Assembly (NCBI GenBank): GCA_039105265.1
Contig: JAPFFF010000068.1
Span: 248,001-312,000, forward strand
DNA length: 64,000 nucleotides
Direction: 5' to 3'
Source of the DNA: Tritrichomonas musculus
Taxonomy: Eukaryota; Parabasalia; Tritrichomonadida; Tritrichomonadidae
In this document: positions 1 to 8,839 of the stretch, piece after piece
How the letters are laid out: every line of letters starts with the position of its first letter
How positions within the stretch are numbered: the stretch's first letter is position 1
Made by a program: the position numbers and the translations under genes
The notes under the pieces: generated by a model
What the model was told of the DNA's origin: nothing
The model's input: only the letters and a program-made list of their open reading frames with translations
Databases searched by the model: none

Positions 1-411
1 AAAGCATTTGGTACTAATGGTAAGTATCCAGAGTTCCTCGAATATTGCCAGAATGCAATGAACATGAATGGAGAGCAAAATGGATTTAACAAAGAGGTTA
101 TAGCAAGTCTAGCTAATGAGTATCAATATAATGAAAATACAACAGGTTATTATCCAAATGATAGGTCCTCATTCTTCATAGGTCTTCCAACTGAAACGGA
201 TGGAACATATCAACAAGGTCTTTCAAGTCTTGCACCTATTAACTTCGAACTGATATGTAGTCAAAAGGCAGATAATCCATTTAGAAAGGAAGTTGATACG
301 CCTCCATTATTATGCTTATTAACAGATATATCAATTAGTATTTTGATTAGACCAAATGGTATGCCACCATCAGTACGTATTGGTCCTTATGATTTAACAA
401 CCCCTGAATAA
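1..411 (+). CDS. Probable Polinton capsid protein, C-terminal part (partial at window edge)
   Basis: The frame is open from base 1 to the stop at 411, so only the last ~136 residues are visible. The segment is neutral and beta-prone, and ends in a short hydrophobic strand-rich tail (PPLLCLLTDISISILI). That pattern fits the end of a jelly-roll capsid protein, and it is followed by small structural-type genes, but no diagnostic motif is present. The inference rests on position and on Polintons normally carrying a double jelly-roll major capsid. It has no obvious similarity to the capsids of B and Y, so X would be a different family. It could equally be another virion protein. Confidence 0.4.
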   Translation, partial: KAFGTNGKYPEFLEYCQNAMNMNGEQNGFNKEVIASLANEYQYNENTTGYYPNDRSSFFIGLPTETDGTYQQGLSSLAPINFELICSQKADNPFRKEVDTPPLLCLLTDISISILIRPNGMPPSVRIGPYDLTTPE

Positions 412-442
412 ACATAAAGAAGGATATTTTATTTTTTTGTAA

Positions 443-877
443 ATGTCGAATGATTATAGAAGCCCACATGCTGAGATTGTTGGAAGAGAAGGTATGATGT
501 TTAATGAAGCTACCATGAAAAATAAAGACATAGAATTCCAACATTTTGGTGTATTCAGCAATACTAATACATATTCAGTCACATTCAATCCTTTTATTAA
601 TCGACCACCTACTCAGATTATCGAACATGATGAGCCTGTTAGATTCCCAGATACTCGAGAACATATAACGAAACCTCTACATGAACCTCCTGTTAGCATA
701 ACTGATGGTGGATTTTATAGACATATTGGTCAACATGATAAACCAGTACCTCTACTACCAAAATATCTTAAGAAGCCTGAACCACCTGCTATGCAAGGTA
801 GAGCAAGAGAATATAATAAACAAGATATTAGATATGGACCTACACAACATGTTATTACTCAAAATAATATCTATTAA
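443..877 (+). CDS. Polinton X protein of unknown function (144 aa)
   Basis: Starts 31 bp after the upstream stop, in a GTAAATG context preceded by a T-rich run, as for most genes in these elements. The protein is proline- and histidine-rich, basic, without membrane segments or Cys clusters, and probably extended or disordered. It occupies the place held in B, Y and Z by another small His/Pro-containing protein (77-98 aa), but I cannot align them convincingly. No function is assigned; a minor virion component is possible from context only. Confidence 0.55.
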   Translation: MSNDYRSPHAEIVGREGMMFNEATMKNKDIEFQHFGVFSNTNTYSVTFNPFINRPPTQIIEHDEPVRFPDTREHITKPLHEPPVSITDGGFYRHIGQHDKPVPLLPKYLKKPEPPAMQGRAREYNKQDIRYGPTQHVITQNNIY

Positions 878-896
878 AAGTTTTTTTCAAACTTAA

Positions 897-1421
897 ATGA
901 TTAAGAAGAGAAGTACAACTAATGGTGTACAAGCAAATGTATCTTTAGAACCATCAGCAGCTGCATCATCTACATCGAACATCAACAACAACATTATTAT
1001 TAATAAGAGAGACGATGGCAAGGAAGACATTGTTATTACAAGAGACATTGGAGTGCAAACTGAACCTGTTGAAGTTGAACCAGATGTACGTAATGTTATA
1101 CTTGAAGCATATGCACAAATACTACTTAATCAAGACAAAGCACTACTAGCTAACATTATATCAAAGAAATGCATCATAGTACCTATTGAATCTCTTAGCA
1201 ACATCATCAAAGCAATACTACATGTAAATGAGGTTGAAGTACAACTTAATGAAGATGTTGGATGTTGTGCAGCAAAGAGTAGTCCAATACAAAAAATTGA
1301 TGCTATAAAAATCATTAAAGATAATGGAGAAGTAGTTATTGACTTGAAACAAGTATATAATAAAGAATATAATGAACTTGTTAATAATTATCATGTATGT
1401 TTAAAATATTGTATAGTATAA
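897..1421 (+). CDS. Conserved Polinton protein, distant relative of the B 201-aa and Y 191-aa proteins
   Basis: The N-terminal third is low-complexity (Ser/Asn/Ala). The C-terminal ~110 residues share a pattern with the proteins at 28379-28984 and 59123-59698: an LxxIIKxxLHxxEVEVxLNEDxGC core at about residues 101-122, then a basic segment and a C-terminal LKYCI/LKLCI-like end. The whole-domain match, including the acidic-Gly-Cys motif and the terminal motif, makes homology likely though sequence identity is low. Function is unknown. In B and Y the gene sits directly upstream of a 43-residue membrane peptide and the packaging ATPase, suggesting a virion or packaging role. Confidence 0.6.
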   Translation: MIKKRSTTNGVQANVSLEPSAAASSTSNINNNIIINKRDDGKEDIVITRDIGVQTEPVEVEPDVRNVILEAYAQILLNQDKALLANIISKKCIIVPIESLSNIIKAILHVNEVEVQLNEDVGCCAAKSSPIQKIDAIKIIKDNGEVVIDLKQVYNKEYNELVNNYHVCLKYCIV

Positions 1422-1496
1422 AAAAGACATATTAAAAAAAACTTAAAAAAGACATATATAAAAAAACTTAAAATTAGAAGTAATTATTTTTTACTC

Positions 1497-1868
1497 TTAC
1501 TTCTTGTCTTTTGGAGATGAAGCATCTTGTTCATCTTCATCATCATCTTCTTGTGTCTCTGGCGAGTCAGACACTATCGGCACGTGAAAGCCAATAGATT
1601 TTGGTTTTGGAGATTGCGGATTCTTTTTGATATAAACCTCACAGGTAGTGAGATTCATTTGAGTAAGTGCATCAGCAATCTTGTTCAAGTTGGTTTGTAT
1701 CAAAGGGTCATAGTTGATGCAGACACTAGATGGTGTAGAGTTTGTTATTTTTTGGTTGAACAGGAATACAACCTCTTTAACAGCATTGGTGATTTCAGCA
1801 TTAGCACTTTTTATATCATTCTTTTGCTGTTTTTGGTATTCTTTGAAGTCTTTTGCGGTAGACGACAT
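1497..1868 (-). CDS. Polinton X protein of unknown function (123 aa)
   Basis: Convergent with the preceding gene and divergent from the next, with 76 bp between the two start codons. The N-terminal ~80 residues are predicted helical and could form a coiled coil. The C-terminal ~30 residues are strongly acidic (Asp/Glu-rich, then SSPKDKK). There are no catalytic motifs. I do not recognise it. The acidic tail resembles the tail of the truncated ORF at 21170-21679 only in composition. Confidence 0.5.
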   Translation of the reverse strand: MSSTAKDFKEYQKQQKNDIKSANAEITNAVKEVVFLFNQKITNSTPSSVCINYDPLIQTNLNKIADALTQMNLTTCEVYIKKNPQSPKPKSIGFHVPIVSDSPETQEDDDEDEQDASSPKDKK

Positions 1869-1944
1869 TTTAAAAAATGAAGTGATTTTGTTTGCGAATA
1901 TTCAATTTTCAAAAATAATTCAATTTTTTATCTCCAATGAAATC

Positions 1945-2211
1945 ATGAGCCAAAATTTAGATTTAGGTGAGTTCAAAGAAACAGCTATCATCAAAAAACT
2001 CAAGAAGTCGAAAAGCAAAGAGAATCTTCAGAGTGTCGAAAAAAGAGGAAGGAAACCAAAATATGCAACAGTTGAAGAAAGAAATGAAGCACGTAAGAAA
2101 CAACAAAAGGCATATCGTGAAAGAAAGAAAAAAGAAGTACAAAGTATGAAGGAAAAAATAAAAGAATATGAAAATAAAGAGGTAGCTTATGAGGAAATAG
2201 GTAGCTTATGA
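1945..2211 (+). CDS. Small basic helical protein with AT-hook-like motif (88 aa)
   Basis: The start at ATG 1945 is preferred over the upstream in-frame ATG at 1714, because the upstream stretch overlaps the minus-strand gene and these elements have short leaders. Residues ~33-37 (RGRKP) look like an AT-hook. They are followed by a long charged helix (about 41-78, rich in Lys, Glu and Arg) resembling the basic region of bZIP proteins but without a leucine heptad. DNA binding is a reasonable inference. The last residues are encoded by the first copies of the 19-bp tandem repeat at 2181, so the C-terminus probably varies with repeat number. Confidence 0.45.
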   Translation: MSQNLDLGEFKETAIIKKLKKSKSKENLQSVEKRGRKPKYATVEERNEARKKQQKAYRERKKKEVQSMKEKIKEYENKEVAYEEIGSL

Positions 2212-2313
2212 GGAAAAAGGTAGCTTATGAGGAAATAGGTAGCTTATGAGGAAAAAGGTAGCTTATGAGGAAATAGGTAGCTTATGAGGAAAAAGGTAGC
2301 TTATGAGGAAAAA
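2181..2313 (+). repeat. Minisatellite, 19-bp unit, 7 copies
   Basis: Seven head-to-tail units of GGTAGCTTATGAGGAAAWA fill exactly 133 bp. The same 19-bp unit occurs in Polinton Y at 61370-61483, within a longer array. Confidence 0.95.
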
Positions 2314-2576
2314 CAACTACCTCGAAAAAAAAACAAGTACCTCGAAAAAAACAAGTACCTCGAAAAAAAACAAGTAGTTAAAAAAAACAAGTACCTCGAA
2401 AAAAACAAGTAGTTAAAAAAAAACAAGTACCTCGAAAAAAAAAAAAAACAAGTACCTCGGAAAAAAACAAGTAGTTAAAAAAAACAAGTACCTCGAAAAA
2501 AAACAAGTACCTCGAAAAAAAACAAGTACCTCGAAAAAAAACAAGTACCTCGGGAAAAAACAAGTAGTTAAAAAAT
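2314..2576 (+). repeat. Minisatellite, ~19-bp unit with CAAGTACCTCG core
   Basis: About 14 imperfect units, each a CAAGTACCTCG or CAAGTAGTT core followed by a run of A. It directly abuts the 19-bp array. The unit is a partial reverse-complement look-alike of the neighbour (GAGGTACTTG against GAGGTAGCTT), so one array may have arisen from the other. Long stop-free minus-strand reading here is a by-product of the repeat. Confidence 0.9.
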
Positions 2577-2582
2577 TTTTAG

Positions 2583-3008
2583 TTATTCCTTTTTCTTGTA
2601 GTACATTGTGATGAACTTCTTGTTTCTTTTCACTTTCTTATGTGTAAAGTGTCTCTTTGTTCCATCGAGATGCCCGAAACCAAGTCGAGTAATAGATAGT
2701 TCATGACCAAAGAACATGTTGTACAAGTTAACAATGTCTCTTGCAGGATAACAATCTTTCTCGAGGTTGTCAAACCATTCATCATACCTCTTTTTTTGTT
2801 TTGCTCGAAGTCGATGTGCATCATTTTCAAGAGCATGAGCATAATTTTCACACATCGTTCTTAAATTTGATGTATCATCTTCAACTTTTAGTTGAGATAT
2901 TTTTTTCGACATGTTTATATTTATTTTGTAGTCGAATGAATCACAACCTTTAGGAGGTGTTTGTTTTTGTAAAATATCTTCTATTTTATCTTCTTCTTCA
3001 TTCATCAT
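2583..3008 (-). CDS. Polinton X protein of unknown function (141 aa), basic C-terminus
   Basis: The N-terminus is acidic (MMNEEEDKIEDIL). The middle is helical with many charged residues. The C-terminal ~50 residues are strongly basic and aromatic (GHLDGTKRHFTHKKVKRNKKF), suggesting nucleic-acid binding. Its 3' end lies seven bases from the minisatellite. There is no family match I can name. It lies divergent to the coiled-coil gene at 3201, with a 192-bp AT-rich gap. Confidence 0.5.
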   Translation of the reverse strand: MMNEEEDKIEDILQKQTPPKGCDSFDYKININMSKKISQLKVEDDTSNLRTMCENYAHALENDAHRLRAKQKKRYDEWFDNLEKDCYPARDIVNLYNMFFGHELSITRLGFGHLDGTKRHFTHKKVKRNKKFITMYYKKKE

Positions 3009-3200
3009 TAATAAAATAATAGTGATATTAATAAATATATTTTTTTAAAATTTCAATATATTTTATTTTTTTATTATTCAATTTTTGAATTTTTATAGTG
3101 TATTTAACTTTTTCAAAGAAAAATATCCACCTTCGAGTTTTTCTACGAGATTTAAAATTTAGTGATATCAACTAGAAAATAGATCATTTTTATACTTGTA

Positions 3201-4523
3201 ATGTCCTTCCAGTATAGCTCAGATAGCGATGTTAGTCTATTAGACTCGATCGAGCAATTGGGTCAACAAGCTCCACCATCAGATCCGCCATCAGCTCCAC
3301 CCGCAGACGATTGGCTCAAGAACATGACCCCAGAACAACTCGAATCAATGAAGCAGTACATCATGAAGCAGCAAGAAGAAGCAGCTAGATTAAAGAAGCA
3401 GCAACAAGAAGAAGAAGAAGAAAGGAAGAAGCAGCAACAAGAAGAAGAAGAAGCAAGAAGGAAGAAGAAGCAGCAACAAGAAGAAGAAGAAGCAAGAAGG
3501 AAGAAGCAGCAGCAACAAGAAGAAGAAGAAAGGAAGAAGCAGCAGTACGTGCCATTTTCGAGTAAAGTATTTCCACCACTTCGATATCATCCACTCCTTC
3601 CTCCTACACCAAATACATTAACAAAAATACCACCACCACCTCCAAGACTTGGTCCTATATCCAGACCATCTGGATTTTTAGAACCGCAGAAGACAAGTAC
3701 CAATCCGAAGGAAGAAACAAAAATCGAAGATGTTGTTGAAGAACCATCACCAGCTCGCAAAGAACCATACAAGCCACCGAAAAGTGTTCATGAAATGAAA
3801 TCCAATAGTGATTATAAGGAGGATAATGTTCGTCCATTCGACTTTCGAGAGGAAATGGAACGATTAATAGAAGAAAATGAAAACTTGAAAGACCGATTAT
3901 CGAAGTTGGAGGAGAAAATGACTGGTGTAGAATTTCACATTGAAGACATCGATCACAATGCTGAAGAACTCAGGAAAGACATTGATAATAGCGACGAATA
4001 CGCACTCGAGCTGATGAAATTGGAACTTACTCCAAAAAAGGTGGCGAAGTACATTAACAAAATTCACGATCTGAAGAAGGATGTGGCGAATCTAAAAAAT
4101 GCTCAACAAGCTGGTCCTCCAACAACTGATTCATTTGCTGAAAAGTTGGCAAGAACTCAATTGATGGACAATGAACTAGACCATCTTCGATACATGTTTG
4201 ACACTCTTACAACAAATGACCAGAAATCAATAGAAGAACAAACATCATTGTTCAAGACATATGGATGGAAGTTGTCCAATTGCATTTATCATCTTCGACC
4301 ATACTTATCACCAGAAGAGAAAGAGAAGTTGGACAATTCATGCGACTTCGTTAAAAAAGACAAGAGGCAATCACCGAAACAAGTGATGATGAAAATCAAA
4401 ACCTTCAATGAAGGTATGATAAAGAACCAATATCAACAAAAATCTGATATGAAGTCGAAAGGAAATGAATTCCAATATAATTTTCCACATCTAGATGATG
4501 ATGATAATGGATATCCTCAATAA
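3201..4523 (+). CDS. Polinton X coiled-coil protein (440 aa)
   Basis: Residues ~25-38 are Pro-rich. Residues ~57-115 are a Gln/Glu/Lys/Arg-rich single-helix or coiled-coil segment encoded by an imperfect purine repeat (3367-3545). A Pro-rich linker follows (about 125-160), then a long helical C-terminal part (about 220-400) with regular coiled-coil spacing. No enzymatic motif is visible. It lies just upstream of the polymerase on the same strand, 68 bp before its start. Coiled-coil proteins of this general kind are reported in T. vaginalis Polintons, but the role is unknown; a structural protein or a replication partner are both possible. Confidence 0.6.
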   Translation: MSFQYSSDSDVSLLDSIEQLGQQAPPSDPPSAPPADDWLKNMTPEQLESMKQYIMKQQEEAARLKKQQQEEEEERKKQQQEEEEARRKKKQQQEEEEARRKKQQQQEEEERKKQQYVPFSSKVFPPLRYHPLLPPTPNTLTKIPPPPPRLGPISRPSGFLEPQKTSTNPKEETKIEDVVEEPSPARKEPYKPPKSVHEMKSNSDYKEDNVRPFDFREEMERLIEENENLKDRLSKLEEKMTGVEFHIEDIDHNAEELRKDIDNSDEYALELMKLELTPKKVAKYINKIHDLKKDVANLKNAQQAGPPTTDSFAEKLARTQLMDNELDHLRYMFDTLTTNDQKSIEEQTSLFKTYGWKLSNCIYHLRPYLSPEEKEKLDNSCDFVKKDKRQSPKQVMMKIKTFNEGMIKNQYQQKSDMKSKGNEFQYNFPHLDDDDNGYPQ

Positions 4524-4591
4524 ACAATTAATTTTTTAACTTTTTTCTTTTGTTTTTATTTTTATCGTTTCACTTTTATTTTGTGTTAAAC

Positions 4592-7500
4592 ATGAACAAG
4601 GACATTGAAGATGATTTTTTAGATGCTATTGGAGATGTCTATGCTGATACCAAATCACAGTTTCGTCGTGAATATAATCGACGTGCTAAACAATATAAAA
4701 AGAACGACAAGTTTAAAGAAGAAATGAGGAAGCTCATGATTCCAGCAGGACAAGGTATTGGTTTTGCAACAGACATCAACCAAGATGAAGATAAGAGGTA
4801 TGCGTTTACTGAAACACTTAGACAGATTTATAAAATGAAACATGTTGGAAGACCTATTGTAAAAGCAATAGCACTTGATGGAACTCACAAGTACTTCACA
4901 CTCAGTGATAAGCACAACATTGAAAGTACACTCGGACATATAACAGGAGAACTTGATTTAAGTGAAGACCAGTCAGACACTAATCCATACATCTCAAACA
5001 TGTTCATTCCAGTTCGATATGAGGTACAATTTATTGACATGAACAAAACAAATGATGGTGTTCATTTTCGAACCAAGATGCAAGATATGGATACTCATGA
5101 AATCTATGATGATGAAGTCGAAATTGATGAAGACTATCGAAATACACCAGAAGGTAGTTTTTTTCCATACATCAATCGTTCTCCAATAGACCTATCAGCA
5201 TATCAAATCTTTCATGAAGTAAGGAAAGAGAACTACAGAGATAATTGTTTTGTATATGCTTGTATACAATCAGGTGTGTTCACTGATGATGAAATAGATG
5301 ACCTACGATTTTTTGTTCAAACAAGAACCATACCCAATAACAAGATAATTGATGTTGCTCAAAAGTTCAAGTGCAATTTTAGCATCATTAGAGTTGTTGA
5401 ACAACCTGATAAATACAAGTATGAAACAAGAATCAACACCAGAAAGAAAAAATGGTCTGTTGATTTTAAAAGAGAAGTTAAACTGATATTGTTCAAAGAC
5501 CATTATATGCTCAACAGGAACATACCTTGTACATTATTCTACCTTCAACACTATGAAGAACTTGATAAAACATTTGCACATATTCCTTTTGAAAAAAGAT
5601 GTAAGATATATAAATTACGAAATGAAAAAAGTATAAAAGAATATAATTATGAAGGAATCAAACCAATAACCTTTTTCCAAAAGATGTTTGAACTACATCT
5701 ATTCGAAGAAATAAAAGCATGTGAATTGGATATCATCAACACAACTGAATATGACCATGTGAAAGATTATACAAGTCTCGAATATAATGCAGAACAATGT
5801 ACAAGACTCATTGATAATAACAAGAAGAAACAAAATACATGGTCAAGGATTTATTATAGCGACTTCGAAACAAACTCTACAGTCAGTCCTCATATACCAT
5901 ATCTCAATTGTACTATCTTTCGAGATGGTGCCAACATACATAAAATATCTATTCAAGGTGAAGATTGTGGACAGAAGCTCTTGAATTATTTATGGAGTGG
6001 TTCATTAACATATTTTCACAACCTCAAGTATGATGCATGCTTTTTCATTAACACACCTGGATGGGATACACAGATAACAGAACGAAGTGGTACTGTACTT
6101 CAAATCATCATGACATTATTCGAAGAAGGTACAAGGAAAGTCAAAAAAAGATTAACATTCAGGAACTCATACAGTATAATACCACAAGCATTAAGTAAAT
6201 TTGCTACAATGTTCAACCTCAATGTTCACAAGGAAGTCATGGCATATAAGCTATATACACAAGAGAACATACAAAGAAGAATTGTTGATGCTACTGAGTT
6301 CCAACAGCAATACATCGATGAAAACCAAGACAAGTTATCGAAAGAACAACTTGATGCAAACTGCAAGCAGATTATCGAAAATGCAAAAATAGCAAATTGT
6401 TATAATGATGACAAAATCGACATCATTAAATATGCCATCTTCTATTGTTTCAAGGATTGTATTGTTTTGATGAAGGGAATGGAAAAATTTAATAGAGACC
6501 TCGGAGAAGTCTTTAAAGAAACAAAGACAGATATGTATGGTGTTCATGATTTTATATCTATCAGTGCTATTGGATATTGCTTTGCAAAAAAATATGGTTG
6601 TTTTGATGGATGTTATGAACTATCAGGTAAGTGTCAAGACTTCATTCAACGATGTGTTTCAGGTGGACGAACAATGACAGCAGGTAATGAAAAGCAATAC
6701 ATCGAAGGAAGGATACAAGACTTTGATGCAGTTAGCTTATATCCATCTGCAATGTATGTCATGGATGGTATACCGAAAGGAAGACCTAAAGTAATACCAC
6801 AAGGTACTACCCATGAACAACTTATGCAATATGATACATTCTTTATCGAAGTCAACATCAAGAAACTCGAATGTAAATCAAAAGAGCCATATAAATTTGG
6901 ACAAGTATTTACAAGGAATGAAGCAGGTAGTAAAATATTCGGCAATTTCCTTGTTGACCATTATTATATCGATAAAGTAGGTCTTATGGACTTGTTCGAA
7001 TTTAATGATGTTGAATATGAGTTAATACGTGGCTATTACTTTGATGAAGGATTTAACAAGAAAATCAATGAGTTCATTGAGAAGCTCTTTAATCTCAGGG
7101 CAAGTTATAAAAAGCAAAAGAACCCTCTTGAACAAACAATAAAGCTCCTCCTCAACTCCATATATGGCAAGTCAATATTAAAAGCAACTAAGACTGAAAC
7201 AAAGACAGTACCAAAAAGCCAACTATACAAGTATCTCTGGCGGAACTACAACTTTGTCAAGGAGGTTGTTGAAGATGCTAATATTGATAAGTGCTATGTC
7301 AAGAAGTTGAAACCAATTAATGACCATTTCAACCTACCTCAATTTGGTGCAAGCGTTCTCTCTTGGAGTAAGCACTTAATGAACAGGGTTATGGCTACAG
7401 CTGAGCAAGCAGGTATACCTATCTACTACCAAGACACTGATTCTTGTCACGTTATGGAAAATGACGTGCCAAGGATAGCTGACTTATTCCAGTTCAAGTA

Positions 7501-7864
7501 TCATCAACCTCTTATTGGTAAAAATATGTGTCAGTTCCATAATGACTTCGATGAGTTCGAAGGTAGTCAAGGGGAAATACACTCAAGAAAACTCATTGCA
7601 CTTGGTAAAAAGAGCTACCTCGATATCTTGGTTGATGAACAAGGAAATGAAGGATACCATATTAGACTTAAAGGAATTCCAAAACAAGTTATTCTCAACA
7701 AGTGCAAAAGGATGGGTATCTCAGTTGAAGAACTCTATGAAAGGATGTACAAAGGAGAAAGCATGACATTTGATTTGTTGGATGGTTCGAATGCATTCAG
7801 GAAGTCAAAGACATTTCAACAAACCAACCTACCTCAATTCTCACGTACTCTTCAGTTTACGTAG
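4592..7864 (+). CDS. Polinton family-B DNA polymerase, protein-primed type (X family)
   Basis: The start at ATG 4592 (MNKDIEDD) is preferred over the in-frame ATG at 4550, whose extra 14 residues are hydrophobic and lie in a T-rich leader. About 1090 residues. Exonuclease motifs: I (DFE, ~424), II (HNLKYDACF, ~476) and III (YCFKDC, ~617). Polymerase motifs: A (DFDAVSLYPS, ~710), B (LLLNSIYGKS, ~852) and C (YQDTDS, ~945). Residues ~213-223 (NYRDNCFVYAC) resemble the Cys box of OTU-like proteases that precede Polinton polymerases, but this is weak. Unlike the polymerases of B and Y it lacks the HNH insert between motifs Exo III and A. It overlaps the convergent next gene by 8 bp. Confidence 0.93.
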   Translation: MNKDIEDDFLDAIGDVYADTKSQFRREYNRRAKQYKKNDKFKEEMRKLMIPAGQGIGFATDINQDEDKRYAFTETLRQIYKMKHVGRPIVKAIALDGTHKYFTLSDKHNIESTLGHITGELDLSEDQSDTNPYISNMFIPVRYEVQFIDMNKTNDGVHFRTKMQDMDTHEIYDDEVEIDEDYRNTPEGSFFPYINRSPIDLSAYQIFHEVRKENYRDNCFVYACIQSGVFTDDEIDDLRFFVQTRTIPNNKIIDVAQKFKCNFSIIRVVEQPDKYKYETRINTRKKKWSVDFKREVKLILFKDHYMLNRNIPCTLFYLQHYEELDKTFAHIPFEKRCKIYKLRNEKSIKEYNYEGIKPITFFQKMFELHLFEEIKACELDIINTTEYDHVKDYTSLEYNAEQCTRLIDNNKKKQNTWSRIYYSDFETNSTVSPHIPYLNCTIFRDGANIHKISIQGEDCGQKLLNYLWSGSLTYFHNLKYDACFFINTPGWDTQITERSGTVLQIIMTLFEEGTRKVKKRLTFRNSYSIIPQALSKFATMFNLNVHKEVMAYKLYTQENIQRRIVDATEFQQQYIDENQDKLSKEQLDANCKQIIENAKIANCYNDDKIDIIKYAIFYCFKDCIVLMKGMEKFNRDLGEVFKETKTDMYGVHDFISISAIGYCFAKKYGCFDGCYELSGKCQDFIQRCVSGGRTMTAGNEKQYIEGRIQDFDAVSLYPSAMYVMDGIPKGRPKVIPQGTTHEQLMQYDTFFIEVNIKKLECKSKEPYKFGQVFTRNEAGSKIFGNFLVDHYYIDKVGLMDLFEFNDVEYELIRGYYFDEGFNKKINEFIEKLFNLRASYKKQKNPLEQTIKLLLNSIYGKSILKATKTETKTVPKSQLYKYLWRNYNFVKEVVEDANIDKCYVKKLKPINDHFNLPQFGASVLSWSKHLMNRVMATAEQAGIPIYYQDTDSCHVMENDVPRIADLFQFKYHQPLIGKNMCQFHNDFDEFEGSQGEIHSRKLIALGKKSYLDILVDEQGNEGYHIRLKGIPKQVILNKCKRMGISVEELYERMYKGESMTFDLLDGSNAFRKSKTFQQTNLPQFSRTLQFT

Positions 7865-8564
7865 ATGGTTTAATTTTAATCGTAATGAACAAAGGACTTT
7901 TTAACAATATCGGCTGATATTGGAAATCTACTAAACTTAATTCTAAAAATTTTAATGAATCTGTATATGTTTTTATTTTTAATGGTTTACTTTCAGTTTC
8001 GAAATCATATATAAGTGGTTTATTATCTAAGGTGAAGGTATTTATACTACCAATAACTGATGGTGTATATTGTTGTTCACCTATATTGGAGTATATGGCA
8101 TTACCTTGTAATGATACTAAATACAACTTAGTATGATTTAATATTGGTATATCTTTTATTATATAGGTTGTATTAGCAGGTAACTCTAAAGGCAATGGAG
8201 TATTATACAAACCAGTTAATAATGCAGCTCGATGGGAAATAGAGGTTATTTTTAACGGTGTTTGTGTCTTTATTGTAAATGTACGAGTAGTATCATTATA
8301 TTTAAAAGATACCTCCGCAAGCGGATTTAAAACTGCTTCTATTTGCTTGATGGTATAATTATATCTATCTTCGAATTTAAGCTTGAATGGAATACTGTTA
8401 TGTGTAAACTCTATATAATCATCTTTCGTACTCAACATAATATTACTTATTGTATTAATTGAAGATACAAAATATTTAATATATTTACACTTCCATGGTA
8501 TATCCAAATTGATAGATACCTTATTATATTCATCAGCATTTGTACTTTGTACTGATACTAACAT
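7857..8564 (-). CDS. Probable minor capsid (penton-like) protein, X1
   Basis: The start at 8564 (MLVSVQSTN) leaves only 17 bp to the divergent start at 8582, and the X2 copy begins with the same residues. About 235 residues, beta-rich, with no Cys cluster. The C-terminal part alternates hydrophobic strands and loops (LELSLVDFQYQP, LFITIKIKP), like the single jelly-roll minor capsids of Polintons and other DNA viruses. The assignment is pattern-based only. Compared with X2, the ends are near identical while residues ~37-125 are strongly diverged. Confidence 0.5.
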   Translation of the reverse strand: MLVSVQSTNADEYNKVSINLDIPWKCKYIKYFVSSINTISNIMLSTKDDYIEFTHNSIPFKLKFEDRYNYTIKQIEAVLNPLAEVSFKYNDTTRTFTIKTQTPLKITSISHRAALLTGLYNTPLPLELPANTTYIIKDIPILNHTKLYLVSLQGNAIYSNIGEQQYTPSVIGSINTFTLDNKPLIYDFETESKPLKIKTYTDSLKFLELSLVDFQYQPILLKSPLFITIKIKPST

Positions 8565-8581
8565 TTTATTATATCCAAAAA

Positions 8582-8839
8582 ATGTCAATTAAACTTTATT
8601 CTTTGCAATCAAATGAAGCAGAGAAGCTCAAAGACAAGGATGTTGAGATAAGTGTTAATGATGAAGGTAATATTGATATTATAAGAAATGAGGACCCAGA
8701 TGATTATCCTACTTTTAGTTGTTTATATAACAAAGCAGAAGTAGACGAAAGGGTAGTCAATGATTATATCGAAAATGGAGGAAAGCTTGATGGTTTCGGC
8801 AATGTACCTATTACAAATAAATTTGCCAATTATTTAAAA
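8582..8839 (+). pseudogene. X1 Trp-rich repeat protein gene, first part, interrupted by the MULE
   Basis: The first 86 codons match the N-terminus of the 662-residue X2 protein (38898-40886) almost exactly. X-type sequence stops at 8839, at the edge of the MULE, and resumes at 20797 on its other side. The gene reads away from the minor-capsid-like gene, with the two start codons 17 bp apart. The protein is described under the X2 copy. Confidence 0.85.

Noticed and set aside
2378-2563. Phe/Val/Leu-rich minus-strand frame over tandem repeats
   Set aside because: Repeat artefact of the CAAGTACCTCG array.
3385-3594. Leu/Phe-rich minus-strand frames opposite the Gln/Glu repeat
   Set aside because: Shadow of the purine-rich repeat in the coiled-coil gene on the plus strand.
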